50,350 bases of DNA. It comes from JAVJSD01 sp040219575. Its GTDB lineage: Bacteria; Planctomycetota; Planctomycetia; Pirellulales; Pirellulaceae. Numbering within the stretch: position 1 is the stretch's first letter; every line of letters starts with the position of its first letter. Shown one piece after another: positions 15,782 to 23,738 of this stretch. Below the pieces are notes generated by a model. It searched no databases. It saw nothing but the letters and a program-made list of their open reading frames with translations, and was not told where the DNA came from. The position numbers and the translations under genes are program-made. Location: NCBI GenBank assembly GCA_040219575.1, contig JAVJSD010000066.1, positions 1-50,350 on the forward strand. The letters are read 5' to 3'.

Positions 15782-16879
15782 ATGCAACGCGGCGGCATGG
15801 CGAAAATGGTTCTGGGCGTGCTCCTGGCGGCGGCCGTATGCGGCGGCTGCGGGCCGAAACAACAAGGCGGCGAATCGGAAGACTCGCCAGTCGGCTACAC
15901 CTTTCCGGTGGTGGGCGACAAATACGTCGTCCTCGACATCCTGACCGACAACAAGGACGAGGCCGACGCCAAGGCCAACGCGGCCGACGCCCTCACGCGG
16001 CATCCCGACATCGCCTGCATGGTCGGCCTGTGGGCGTACAATCCGCCGCAGATCCTCAACGCGTTGTCCGACGCCGGCAAGCTCGGCAAGGTGAAGGTCG
16101 TCGGTTTCGACGAAAACCCCTCCACGCTCAACGGCATCTCCGACGGCACGGTCGAGGGCACCATCGTGCAGCAGCCTTTCGGATTCGGCTACAAGTCGGT
16201 CGAGTTCCTCGCCGCTTACGCTCGTGGGCAGGATGTCGAAGTCCCCGAAGGCGGCATGCTGTACATCGACCACTCGGTGATCACCAAGGACAACGTCGAC
16301 GAATTCAAGATTCAGATGCAGAAAATCGACGACGGCGTGGGCGACCCTCCCCCCAAGCAGCGCGACGACTACGACCTCTCGCAGCCGGTGAAGGTCGCCT
16401 TCATCACCAACTCGCAGGACCCGTTCTGGGAAGTCGCCCGCAAGGGATGCCAGAAGGGGGAAGCGGACTTTCAGGCGGAGTGCGAGTTCCTGGCGCCGCC
16501 CAACGGCTCGGTCGAGGAGCAGAAGCGGTATATCGAAGACCTGATCACGCGCGGCTATCAGGGATTGGCGATCAGCCCGATTGATCCCAGCAATCAGGGA
16601 GAGATCATCAATCAGGCCTGCGACAAGATGCCGGTCATTTGCCAGGACAGCGACGCCCCGCAGACGCGGCGAAAATTCTACCTCGGCACGAGCAACTACC
16701 TGGCGGGCCGGGCGGCCGGCAAGTTGGTGAAGCAGGCGATTCCCGAAGGGGGCAAGGTGATGATCTTCGTCGGCAAGCTGGAGGTGCTCAACGCGCAGGA
16801 AAGGAGCCGCGGGTTGATCGACGAACTGCGGGACAAGCCGCTTCCCCCGCAATTCGCCCAGGCCGCCGAGAGCGAGTAG
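15782..16879 (+). CDS. Type I sugar-binding lipoprotein with swapped (circularly permuted) lobes
   Basis: A 365-residue exported protein with a hydrophobic signal and a VCGGC lipobox-like site (Cys23). Residues 47-180 match the normally C-terminal part of ribose-type binding proteins: VVLDILTDNKDEADAKANA, CMVGLWAYNPPQILNAL, VKVVGFDENPSTLNGI, IVQQPFGFGYKSVE. After a Pro/Asp-rich linker, residues 203-350 match the normally N-terminal part: VKVAFITNSQDPFWEVA, GYQGLAISPIDPSNQ, PVICQDSDAP, YLGTSNYLAGRAAGKLV, GKVMIFVGKLEVLNAQER. The chain then stops soon after. The order is therefore reversed compared with E. coli RbsB. The frame is intact, with AAAGGA before ATG 15782. No ABC transporter genes adjoin it, so it may be a sensor or use a distant transporter. 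An ordinary binding protein with normal lobe order is ruled out by the motif order. Confidence 0.85.
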   Translation: MQRGGMAKMVLGVLLAAAVCGGCGPKQQGGESEDSPVGYTFPVVGDKYVVLDILTDNKDEADAKANAADALTRHPDIACMVGLWAYNPPQILNALSDAGKLGKVKVVGFDENPSTLNGISDGTVEGTIVQQPFGFGYKSVEFLAAYARGQDVEVPEGGMLYIDHSVITKDNVDEFKIQMQKIDDGVGDPPPKQRDDYDLSQPVKVAFITNSQDPFWEVARKGCQKGEADFQAECEFLAPPNGSVEEQKRYIEDLITRGYQGLAISPIDPSNQGEIINQACDKMPVICQDSDAPQTRRKFYLGTSNYLAGRAAGKLVKQAIPEGGKVMIFVGKLEVLNAQERSRGLIDELRDKPLPPQFAQAAESE

Positions 16880-16921
16880 GCGGGCGTCGCCTGTCGCGGC
16901 GCAACGCCGGTGCGTCGCCGA

Positions 16922-17584
16922 CTATTTCTCTTCCAGCGAACGCTGCAAGTACTCGACTTGCGCGCGAACCCCTTCGAGCCCCGGATTCAAGCGCAACGCC
17001 CGGCGGAAGTTGTCGAGCGCGGCGAAGGCGTCGTTCAATTCGAGATAGCAGTGCGCCATGCCCACGGCGGCGGCGTAGTGGTAGGCGTTCAACTCCAGCG
17101 CCTGATGGCAGTCGCCGGCCGATTCGGCGAATCGGTTGAGATTGAAGTAGGCGATCGCGCGTTGATTCCAGGCCTCGGCGAACCAGGGGGCTTCGTCGAT
17201 CAGCGCGTCGGCGATCTCCACGGCCTGTTCATAGTGCCGGGCGGTGTTGCGGCGGATGATGATTCGCAGTCTTTGGCGTTGCGATTCGCTGCCGTCGCGC
17301 TGCCACAGTTCACGAATGCCGTTTTCGGCGATCACGCGTACGCCCCGATCATCGTCGTGCAGGGCGCGGCCCAACACGGCGTTCTCGCCATAGTCGGCCA
17401 GAAAAGTCAGAGCCAGCACCGCGGCCCGGCGCACGTTGCGGTCGTTGTGGGCGGACAGGCGCGAAAGCGTCCCCACCGTGTAGTCCTGCGAAACGGCTTT
17501 GATGAACGCCGCCGTGTCTTCCTCGTTCAGGTATTGCTGATAATACCGGTTGAGCTTGGGGTTTCGTGATCCGGGGAGGCTCAC
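16922..17584 (-). CDS. HEAT-like and TPR repeat protein
   Basis: A 220-residue all-helical protein. Residues 25-95 resemble HEAT/armadillo-type repeats (NDRNVRRAAVLALTFLADYG, DDDRGVRVIAENGIREL). Residues 110-215 are TPR repeats (AEAWNQRAIAYFNLNRFAESAGDCHQALELN, NDAFAALDNFRRALRLNPG). It has no signal peptide or membrane segment, so it is probably a cytoplasmic scaffold. The start is GTG 17584, with GGAG about nine bases upstream. It converges with the sugar-binding lipoprotein across 42 bases. The partner is unknown. Confidence 0.75.
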   Translation of the reverse strand: MSLPGSRNPKLNRYYQQYLNEEDTAAFIKAVSQDYTVGTLSRLSAHNDRNVRRAAVLALTFLADYGENAVLGRALHDDDRGVRVIAENGIRELWQRDGSESQRQRLRIIIRRNTARHYEQAVEIADALIDEAPWFAEAWNQRAIAYFNLNRFAESAGDCHQALELNAYHYAAAVGMAHCYLELNDAFAALDNFRRALRLNPGLEGVRAQVEYLQRSLEEK

Positions 17585-17894
17585 CAGTGCTGCTCCACAA
17601 GTAGGCGCGTCAGGAGGGGATCGCAGCGGGCGGCGGGAAAACGGGTCACGCCGCGGGCGACTGATTCGAGTGTAATTGGACCTGGGAGAATGCTCAATGA
17701 CCGAGCAGGGCCGAGGCGTCGGAATCCACAGTTCGAGGGGGCGTTGAGCGGATTGGGCAAGTCAGCGAACACGTTGCGCCGACGCCGCGGGCCGAATGCT
17801 TTCACCAGGCGGGGATTTCGAACAGAATGGGGCGTGAAGCCCATCCGTTTCAACGATGCGACGCGCTCCTTTTTCATCGCCCAAAATTAGCGCC
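17585..17894. other. Gap between divergent genes
   Basis: I see no gene, repeat or clear promoter in these 310 bases. It separates the minus-strand HEAT/TPR gene from the plus-strand STN-domain gene and should carry both promoters. Confidence 0.4.
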
Positions 17895-19037
17895 ATGCGA
17901 ATTCATCCCGCAACTTCGCCAGCTCCGGTTTTCGTCCTACTGCTAGCGGCTGCGATGTGCCTGACTACGGGCGCCGTCGTGGGACGCACTGCGAATGCCG
18001 CCCCATGGAAAACGGGCGCCGACCTGCAGCGCCAGTTGCAGGCGGTCATCGGTCTCACCTGGCCCGACAATCCGTTGCGGGAATCCCTCGACAGCCTGTC
18101 GCAGGCCCAGGAGGTGGCGATTCTGCTGGATCGCAACGTCGTTCCCGACCGTCGGATTCAAATGCTCGACCGGGGGCTGACGCTTTCGCAGATGCTGGAT
18201 CGCTTGGCGGACGCCAACGGTCTGGCGTTCAGCTCCGTCGGCCCGGTGCTCTACATGGCCTCGCCCGACATCGCCGGGGCGGCGTCGTCGCTGGCCGAAC
18301 TTCGTCGCGAGGAAGCGCGGCAGTTTCCGCCGGCGGTCTCCGCGCGTCTGCTGCAACGCAAGCCCTGCGGCTGGGAGATGCTGGCGGAGCCGCGGACGCT
18401 CGTCGCCGAGGCGGCCCGGGAGCATGGCGTGCGCGTGGAGGGTTTGGAGCGTATTCCGCACGACCTGTGGCCCGCGGCCGATCTTCCTCCGTTGGATCTG
18501 GCGGAGCGGTTGACGCTGTTGCTTGCCGGCTTCCGGCTGTCGTTTGCCTGGGCGGCCGACGGAACGAGCATCACGTTGAAGTCGGTGGACTATTCCGCCA
18601 AGGTGCAGCGGACGTACGAAGGAGCGTCGGCGGCCGCCGCCGCCGCGCTGACGCGGCGTTTCCCCACCGTCGACATTCAGCGAACGTCGCAAGGATTGCG
18701 GGTCGAGGGCGACTTCGCCGAGCAACTGGCGGTGGAGCGATTTCTTCGCAACGGCCCGGCCGAGCGCAAGCCGGCGCCGCGCGTGGTCGCGGGGGCGAAG
18801 ACGTTGTACACGCTGCGCGTCGAGAACAAGCCGGCCCGAGCGGTGGCGGCGTCGGTGGCCGAGTCAAGGGCGTGGGAGCTTTCGGTGAACGGCGCCGCGG
18901 CGGCCGCCTTGGGCCGCTTGATCTCGCTTGACGTCAAGGACGCCACGCTCGAGGAGTTGATGGCCAAGACGCTCGATCCGCTGGGACTCGCTTGGCGCGC
19001 CGAAGACGGCAAGCTGGAGATCTTCGCCAAGCAGTAG
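17895..19037 (+). CDS. Secreted protein with STN-like (secretin/TonB N-terminal) modules
   Basis: A 380-residue exported protein with a signal peptide ending around ANA-AP (residue 35). Two regions resemble the STN module of secretins and TonB receptors. One is at about 55-120 (NPLRESLDSLSQAQEVAILLD...TLSQMLDRLADANGLAFSSVGPVLYM) and one at the C-terminus (SLDVKDATLEELMAKTLDPLGLAWRAEDGKLEIF). A central region (FPTVDIQRTSQGLRVEGDF) resembles secretin N-domain folds. There is no secretin pore domain. Periplasmic location is expected. Function is unknown; it could be a free-standing adaptor related to secretion N-domains. ATG 17895 is chosen at the signal peptide; a longer frame from 17856 adds 13 residues. 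Confidence 0.65.
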   Translation: MRIHPATSPAPVFVLLLAAAMCLTTGAVVGRTANAAPWKTGADLQRQLQAVIGLTWPDNPLRESLDSLSQAQEVAILLDRNVVPDRRIQMLDRGLTLSQMLDRLADANGLAFSSVGPVLYMASPDIAGAASSLAELRREEARQFPPAVSARLLQRKPCGWEMLAEPRTLVAEAAREHGVRVEGLERIPHDLWPAADLPPLDLAERLTLLLAGFRLSFAWAADGTSITLKSVDYSAKVQRTYEGASAAAAAALTRRFPTVDIQRTSQGLRVEGDFAEQLAVERFLRNGPAERKPAPRVVAGAKTLYTLRVENKPARAVAASVAESRAWELSVNGAAAAALGRLISLDVKDATLEELMAKTLDPLGLAWRAEDGKLEIFAKQ

Positions 19038-19122
19038 CGGGCGGCAAGAAACCGGACGAGCCGACGGCGACATGCGCCGGCGGCTCGTGGATCGGCTGTG
19101 GGTGTTTCTCAGGCGCGGGCGA

Positions 19123-19485
19123 TCAGCACCCGTGCTTCTCGAGTTTCTCGCGGAGCGTGTCGGCCGTGAACGGCTTGACCAGGTAGTCCGAAACGCCGGC
19201 CTGAATCGCCTCCAGCACGCGCGTCTTCTCGGCTTCCGTCGTGACCATGATGATGGGCACGTCCTTGTTGATCTTGCGGATCTCCTGCACCACCTCCAGG
19301 CCGTTCTTGTTCGGCATATTCCAGTCGGTCAGCACGAGGTTGAACTCGCCCGCCTGAAACGCGGCGACGGCCTCGTCTCCATCGGCCGCCTCCGTGGCGT
19401 CGGGGACGCCCACCGCGGCGAGCGACCGCAGGATGATTTTCCGCATGGTGCTGGAGTCATCGGCCACCAAGACTTTCGTAGGCAT
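19123..19485 (-). CDS. cheY: CheY-type single-domain response regulator
   Basis: A 120-residue receiver protein with Asp9-Asp10 in the acidic pocket, phosphoacceptor Asp54 (LVLTDWNMPN), Thr in IIMVTTEAE and Lys104 in VKPF. It carries all CheY hallmarks and no output domain. ADDSSTMRKIILRSL at the N-terminus is typical of chemotaxis CheY. GAGGT lies a few bases before ATG 19485. It is divergent from the cheW-led operon across a 505-base gap. It should accept phosphate from the CheA encoded at 23739 and act on a motor or other target. A second, different CheY is at 28063. Confidence 0.93.
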   Translation of the reverse strand: MPTKVLVADDSSTMRKIILRSLAAVGVPDATEAADGDEAVAAFQAGEFNLVLTDWNMPNKNGLEVVQEIRKINKDVPIIMVTTEAEKTRVLEAIQAGVSDYLVKPFTADTLREKLEKHGC

Positions 19486-19990
19486 CGTCGTACCTCGTTC
19501 ACGCTGCTGTCGAAGGGAGTTCGAAATTTGTTCTGTTCATGGCGCGGGGCGATCAACCGTCGATGTTCAACGTCGCTCGGTCGGCCTCCACTCGGCAAGC
19601 AACGCTACGTCGAGCAGCGCGATTGTCAACTCGCTCGCGCCTGCTGATTCGCGCCCAGAATTGCTAACGCCTTATTGCAACGTATGCTTCCGCACGATTC
19701 GGTCGCCGCATGGGTTGCGAAACAAAAATTTTTTTGTGGCTGCCCGAAGTGGAGCGACCGCGATCTTAGGAGAAACCTATGTTTTTCCGCACACCTGAAC
19801 GGAGCGAACGAGCACTAGCCGCGTTTCCCGTTCCACGACACACGCCCGCCAGTTCGTCAGGAGTGAGCGTCAGCCCGCCGCTTCGCTGCAGTGAGCGAAG
19901 CGGCGGGATGACGCTCGAGCAGAACGGAACATTTCGACTCCGGCTCGCGCAACCGTGCGAGGCAGCCATTTCAGCAAGGGGAACAAGACC
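19486..19990. other. Divergent che control region with a long cruciform
   Basis: These 505 bases between cheY and cheW hold no supported gene. The region contains an A/T-rich patch (about 19727-19737) and the long inverted repeat at 19865-19916, and should include both promoters. Open frames here follow the palindrome and are not protein-like. Confidence 0.5.
19865..19916. repeat. 22-bp-stem inverted repeat upstream of cheW
   Basis: GAGCGTCA at 19865-19872 pairs with TGACGCTC at 19909-19916. Inside this, a perfect 14-bp stem (19874-19887 with 19894-19907) closes a six-base loop. Only one position, G19873/A19908, fails to pair. There is no T-run, so it is not a simple terminator. It lies about 75 bases before the cheW start. 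Confidence 0.85.
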
Positions 19991-20506
19991 TTGTCCACTA
20001 TCACCCATGAAGCCGCCGTCCACGACAGCGGCCTCGGCGAAAGCACCGGGAGCATGCAACTGGTCAGCTTTCGGCTCGACCAGGAGGAATACGGGATCGA
20101 GATCACCCGCGTCCAGGAGATCATTCTCATGGGCGAGATCACCCGCGTTCCGCAGACGCCCGACTACATCAAAGGGCTGATCAACCTCCGCAGCACGGTG
20201 ATACCGATCGTGGACCTGCGGCTGCGTTTCGGCTTGAAGGAGGAAAGCTCCACCGACGAAACGCGGATCATGGTCGTCAACGTGGCCGGGAAAACAATCG
20301 GCATCATCGTCGACGCCGTGAGCGAAGTTCTACGTATCGCGAAAGATCAGATCGCTCCTCCCCCGCCCACCGTGGCCGGACTGGGACGCGAATACCTGAC
20401 CGGGCTGGTCAAGCTCGACAAACGCCTGCTGATCCTGTTGGACATCAACAAGATCCTGGGCGAGGAAGGACAGGCGGCGGTCGAGGCGGCAGCCGACCCG
20501 TCGTAG
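19991..20506 (+). CDS. cheW: Chemotaxis adaptor CheW
   Basis: A 171-residue CheW coupling a receptor to CheA at the cytoplasmic array. The single CheW SH3-like fold is evident from QLVSFRLDQEEYGIEITRVQEIILMGEITRVPQTPDYIKGLINLRSTVIPIVDLRLRFGL and the later MVVNVAGKTIGIIVDAVSEVLRI and GLVKLDKRLLILLDINKIL. TTG 19991 is preferred because AAGGGG sits about nine bases upstream. A GTG at 19955 would add 12 residues without a ribosome site. It is the first gene of the plus-strand che run and is followed at 125 bases by the receptor gene. Confidence 0.92.
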   Translation: MSTITHEAAVHDSGLGESTGSMQLVSFRLDQEEYGIEITRVQEIILMGEITRVPQTPDYIKGLINLRSTVIPIVDLRLRFGLKEESSTDETRIMVVNVAGKTIGIIVDAVSEVLRIAKDQIAPPPPTVAGLGREYLTGLVKLDKRLLILLDINKILGEEGQAAVEAAADPS

Positions 20507-20630
20507 TTCCTGTTCGTTGGCCGTTTTCAGGATGGACGACACCGTATTCGCACGAGGCGCGACACAACTCATATCGCCAGGGCCAGAGCGGCCCCCGATC
20601 CGGCAACAACCTTTGGAGTCAAGAACAATC

Positions 20631-22733
20631 ATGAGCACCTCAACCGTACACGATTCGCACACGGACATCGAAACCCTGCGGCAAGAACTCGCCGTCAAGC
20701 GCTCGATGGCCGACAATTCGCCGATCAATATCATTCTGGCCGACACGGATCTCAAGATCACGTATGTGAATCCGGCCAGCGTCCGCACGCTCAAGCCGCT
20801 GGAGAAATTCCTGCCCTGCCGCGTCGAGGACGTCTTGGGACAGTCGATCGACATCTTCCACAAAGACCCCGCCTTCCAGCGTCGCATCCTGGCCAAGGAC
20901 AGCAACCTGCCGCACCGGGCCATCATCAACATCGGCGACCAGAAGGCCGACCTGCTGGTCAGCCCGACCTACGACGACAACGGCAAATACCTCGGCCCGA
21001 TGGTCACCTGGGAGGTCGTCACCGAGAAGCTCAAGCTGGAGCAGGCGGCCGCCGAAAAGAACGCCCTGGTCGAGAACGCGCCGATCAACATCATGTTGGC
21101 CGACACCGACCTGCAGATCCGCTACCTCAACCCGGCCAGCGTCAAGACGCTGAAGTCGATCGAGCGTCTGCTCCCCTGCCGCGTCGAGGAGATGATCGGC
21201 AAGAGCATCGACATTTTTCACAAGGATCCGTCGTATCAGCGCGGGCTGCTGGCCAACTACCGCTCTTTCCCCCGCCAGGCGATCATCGACCTGGCCGGTG
21301 AGAAGCTCGACCTGCTGGTGAGCGCCACGTACGACGCCGAGGGCGCCTACACCGGCCCGATGGTCACCTGGTCGATCGTCACCGAGCGTCTGAAGCTCGA
21401 GGAGCAGGCGGTGGATTTCGCCAACAAGCTGGCCGCCATCGACCGGCAGCAAGCCGTCATCGAATTCAAGTTGGACGGCACGATCGTCACGGCCAACGAC
21501 AACTTCTGCAAGACGGTGGGTTACGCGCTGGACGAGATCAAAGGCCAGCACCACAGCATGTTCGCCGAGGAGGAACTCCGCCGCAGTCCGGAATACAAGC
21601 GGTTCTGGGAGAAGCTGAACCGCGGCGAGTACGACGCGGGCGAGTACAAGCGGATCGGCAAGGGCGGCAAGGAAGTTTGGATCCGCGCCTCCTACAATCC
21701 GATCTGCGACGCCAGCGGCAAGCCGCTGAAGGTCGTCAAGTACGCCTCGGACATCACCGAGGAAGTCCGCCTGCGTCGTGAGCAGGAAGAGAAGCAGCAG
21801 CAGGATCTGGCCGCCGCCGCCGAACTGCAGCGCAAGGTCGAGGAGCTGATGAACGTCGTCAACCTGGCCGCCCAGGGCGACCTGACGGGCGACGTCGCCT
21901 TCGAAGGCGAAGACGCCATGGGCAAGCTGGCCGGCGGCTTCCGCAAGATGATGGGCGATCTCCGCGGCATCATCGGGCAGGTGGTCGAGGGCTCGGCGCA
22001 GTTCGCCGAAGGCTCGCAAGTCATCGCCGAAAACGCCCAGAACCTGGCGCAAGGCGCCCAGACGCAGAGCGCGTCGGTCGAGGAGATGAGCGCTTCGATC
22101 GAGGAGCTGACCCGCAGCATCGAAGCGGTCAAGGACAACGCCGGCGACGCCAACAAGGTCGCCAGCGAAACCAGCGCGATGGCCGAAGAAGGCGGCAAGG
22201 CCGTGCAGAAGTCGGTCGAGGCGATGGACCTGATCAAGAGCTCCTCGGAGCAGATCAGCGAGATCATCCAGGTCATCAGCGAGATCGCCAGCCAGACCAA
22301 TCTGCTGGCCCTCAACGCCGCCATCGAAGCGGCCCGGGCCGGCGAGCACGGCTTGGGCTTCGCGGTGGTCGCCGACGAGGTCCGCAAGTTGGCCGAGCGG
22401 AGCAGCGAGGCCGCCAAGGAGATCTCCTCGTTGATCAAGGAGTCGACCCAGCGCGTGCAGGACGGGGCCAACCTCAGCGCCCAGACCGGCGCCGCGCTGG
22501 AGAAGATCATCCAGGGCGTCGAGGCCACGGCCGACAAGATCGGCGAGATCGCCACGGCCACGGTCGAACAGGCCGCCAACGCCAACGAAGTCGCCAACGC
22601 CATCCAGCAGGTCTCGCACGTGACCGAGCAATCGGCCGCGGCCAGCGAGCAGATGGCGTCCAGCAGTGAAGAGCTGGGAGCCCAGGCCACGTCGATGCGC
22701 GAGCTCGTGGCCCGCTTCAAGGTGGAGCGGTAA
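20631..22733 (+). CDS. Soluble methyl-accepting chemotaxis protein with tandem PAS domains
   Basis: A 700-residue receptor without any transmembrane segment. Residues 20-140 and 145-262 are two closely similar PAS-like modules (N-S/A-PINI-I/M-LADTDL and NPASV-R/K-TLK, both with SIDIFHKDP), an internal duplication. A third PAS is at about 270-390 (IEFKLDGTIVTANDNFCKTVGY... WIRASYNPICDASGKPLKVVKYASDITEE). A HAMP-like helix pair (NVVNLAAQGDLTGDV) leads into the signalling domain, whose hairpin tip reads QTNLLALNAAIEAARAGEHGLGFAVVADEVRKLAERS. It senses an internal cue, possibly via a PAS cofactor. ATG 20631 is chosen at the start of the conserved chain; GGAG is 13 bases upstream. A strong terminator follows the gene. 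Confidence 0.93.
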   Translation: MSTSTVHDSHTDIETLRQELAVKRSMADNSPINIILADTDLKITYVNPASVRTLKPLEKFLPCRVEDVLGQSIDIFHKDPAFQRRILAKDSNLPHRAIINIGDQKADLLVSPTYDDNGKYLGPMVTWEVVTEKLKLEQAAAEKNALVENAPINIMLADTDLQIRYLNPASVKTLKSIERLLPCRVEEMIGKSIDIFHKDPSYQRGLLANYRSFPRQAIIDLAGEKLDLLVSATYDAEGAYTGPMVTWSIVTERLKLEEQAVDFANKLAAIDRQQAVIEFKLDGTIVTANDNFCKTVGYALDEIKGQHHSMFAEEELRRSPEYKRFWEKLNRGEYDAGEYKRIGKGGKEVWIRASYNPICDASGKPLKVVKYASDITEEVRLRREQEEKQQQDLAAAAELQRKVEELMNVVNLAAQGDLTGDVAFEGEDAMGKLAGGFRKMMGDLRGIIGQVVEGSAQFAEGSQVIAENAQNLAQGAQTQSASVEEMSASIEELTRSIEAVKDNAGDANKVASETSAMAEEGGKAVQKSVEAMDLIKSSSEQISEIIQVISEIASQTNLLALNAAIEAARAGEHGLGFAVVADEVRKLAERSSEAAKEISSLIKESTQRVQDGANLSAQTGAALEKIIQGVEATADKIGEIATATVEQAANANEVANAIQQVSHVTEQSAAASEQMASSSEELGAQATSMRELVARFKVER

Positions 22734-22751
22734 CCTCGTAGTCGTCTATCC

Positions 22752-22794
22752 GCGGCGCGCCGCTCCCTCAGCAGCGGCGCGCCGCACTTTTTTT
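22752..22794 (+). terminator. Rho-independent terminator after the receptor gene
   Basis: GCGGCGCGCCGCT (22752-22764) and AGCGGCGCGCCGC (22773-22785) form a perfect 13-bp stem followed by AC and seven T. It should split the che run into cheW-mcp and cheR-cheA-cheC-cheD-cheY transcripts or reduce read-through. Confidence 0.9.
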
Positions 22795-22844
22795 CCTTCC
22801 CACCTGATCGCCCGCGGTTGTTTGCAATCGACAGGACCTGCCTG

Positions 22845-23705
22845 ATGAACCAGCCTCTCGCCGCTCCCGCCGTGAAAACCTCCCTGCAGGAGGTTTCCGA
22901 CAGCCTGCTGTCGAAGTACGCGGCGCTGATCTACGAAGTGACGGGCATCCGCATTTCGCCGCAGAAGAAAGCGTTGCTGTCGAATCGACTGCGACGCCGG
23001 CTGCGGGCCACCGGCATCGCCGACTTCGAGGCGTACTACAAGCACCTCAAGTCGATCGATGTGCGACACGATGAGTGGGATCATTTTCTCCAGGAGATCA
23101 CCACGCACGAGACGTACCTGTTCCGCGACGAATCGAACTGGACCTGGTTCCAGAACGAATTCCTGCCCGGCATCGCCGCGGAAGCGGAAGCGGGCCAGCG
23201 GCAGCGCAGTTTGAGGATTTGGTCGGCGGCGTGCAGCACGGGCGACGAGGCCTACACCGCCGCATCCTGCATCGTCGCCAAGCTGCCGGGCTACCAGCGT
23301 TGGAACGTCAAGATTCTCGGCACCGACATCGGAGTCGGCGCCGTGGCGCACGCCAAAAACGCCGAGTTCGGCGCGCGGGCGATGCGGCTGACGCCGGCCG
23401 ACATCCAGCAAAAGTGCTTCGAGAAGAAAGCCGGCGAGTTGTGGAAGCCGAAGGCCCCGTTGACGCAGCTCGTGGAGTTCCAGCAGCACAATCTGCTGGC
23501 TCCCTTGCGGCATCCGCCGTTCGACCTCGTGTTCTTGAAGAACGTGTTGATCTACTTCGACAACGATTCGAAACGGGTCGTGATCGACAACATCCGGAAG
23601 ATGCTGCGTCCGGGCGGCTTGCTCGTCGCCGGAGCGGCGGAAGGCGTCGCCGATCTATTGAAGGACTTTCAAAGGATTCAGCCGTGGCTGTTCCAAATGC
23701 AATAA
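22845..23705 (+). CDS. cheR: Chemotaxis protein methyltransferase CheR
   Basis: A 286-residue SAM-dependent enzyme that methylates receptor glutamates. The N-terminal helical domain (YAALIYEVTGIRISPQKKALLSNRLRRRL) and the catalytic domain with ITTHETYLFRD and RIWSAACSTGDEAYTAA (SAM motif I) are standard. ILGTDIGVGAVAHAKNAEF, DLVFLKNVLIYFDN and MLRPGGLLVAGAAEGV follow in the usual order. One substitution stands out: typical CheR has STGEEPYSIA, while here it is STGDEAYTAA. ATG 22845 is preferred over 22818, with AGGA upstream. It is followed by cheA after 33 bases. No cheB methylesterase gene is in this window. Confidence 0.93.
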   Translation: MNQPLAAPAVKTSLQEVSDSLLSKYAALIYEVTGIRISPQKKALLSNRLRRRLRATGIADFEAYYKHLKSIDVRHDEWDHFLQEITTHETYLFRDESNWTWFQNEFLPGIAAEAEAGQRQRSLRIWSAACSTGDEAYTAASCIVAKLPGYQRWNVKILGTDIGVGAVAHAKNAEFGARAMRLTPADIQQKCFEKKAGELWKPKAPLTQLVEFQQHNLLAPLRHPPFDLVFLKNVLIYFDNDSKRVVIDNIRKMLRPGGLLVAGAAEGVADLLKDFQRIQPWLFQMQ

Positions 23706-23738
23706 CGTCAATCGGCGAAACAGCAAAGGTGTGCGGCC

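Noticed and set aside
15596..16852. A 418-codon open frame antisense to the sugar-binding lipoprotein
   Set aside because: Shadow frame. The sense strand has signal peptide, ribosome site and family motifs.
15782..16879. Explaining the swapped lobes as two partial pseudogenes fused by chance
   Set aside because: The frame is continuous, with a signal peptide, a linker and complete motifs in both lobes, and a second protein in the window shows the same order. Misassembly still needs a read check.
20640..22631. A 663-codon open frame antisense to the chemoreceptor
   Set aside because: It lies fully opposite a well-conserved receptor, and its composition follows the receptor codons in a high-GC genome. 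No domain is seen.
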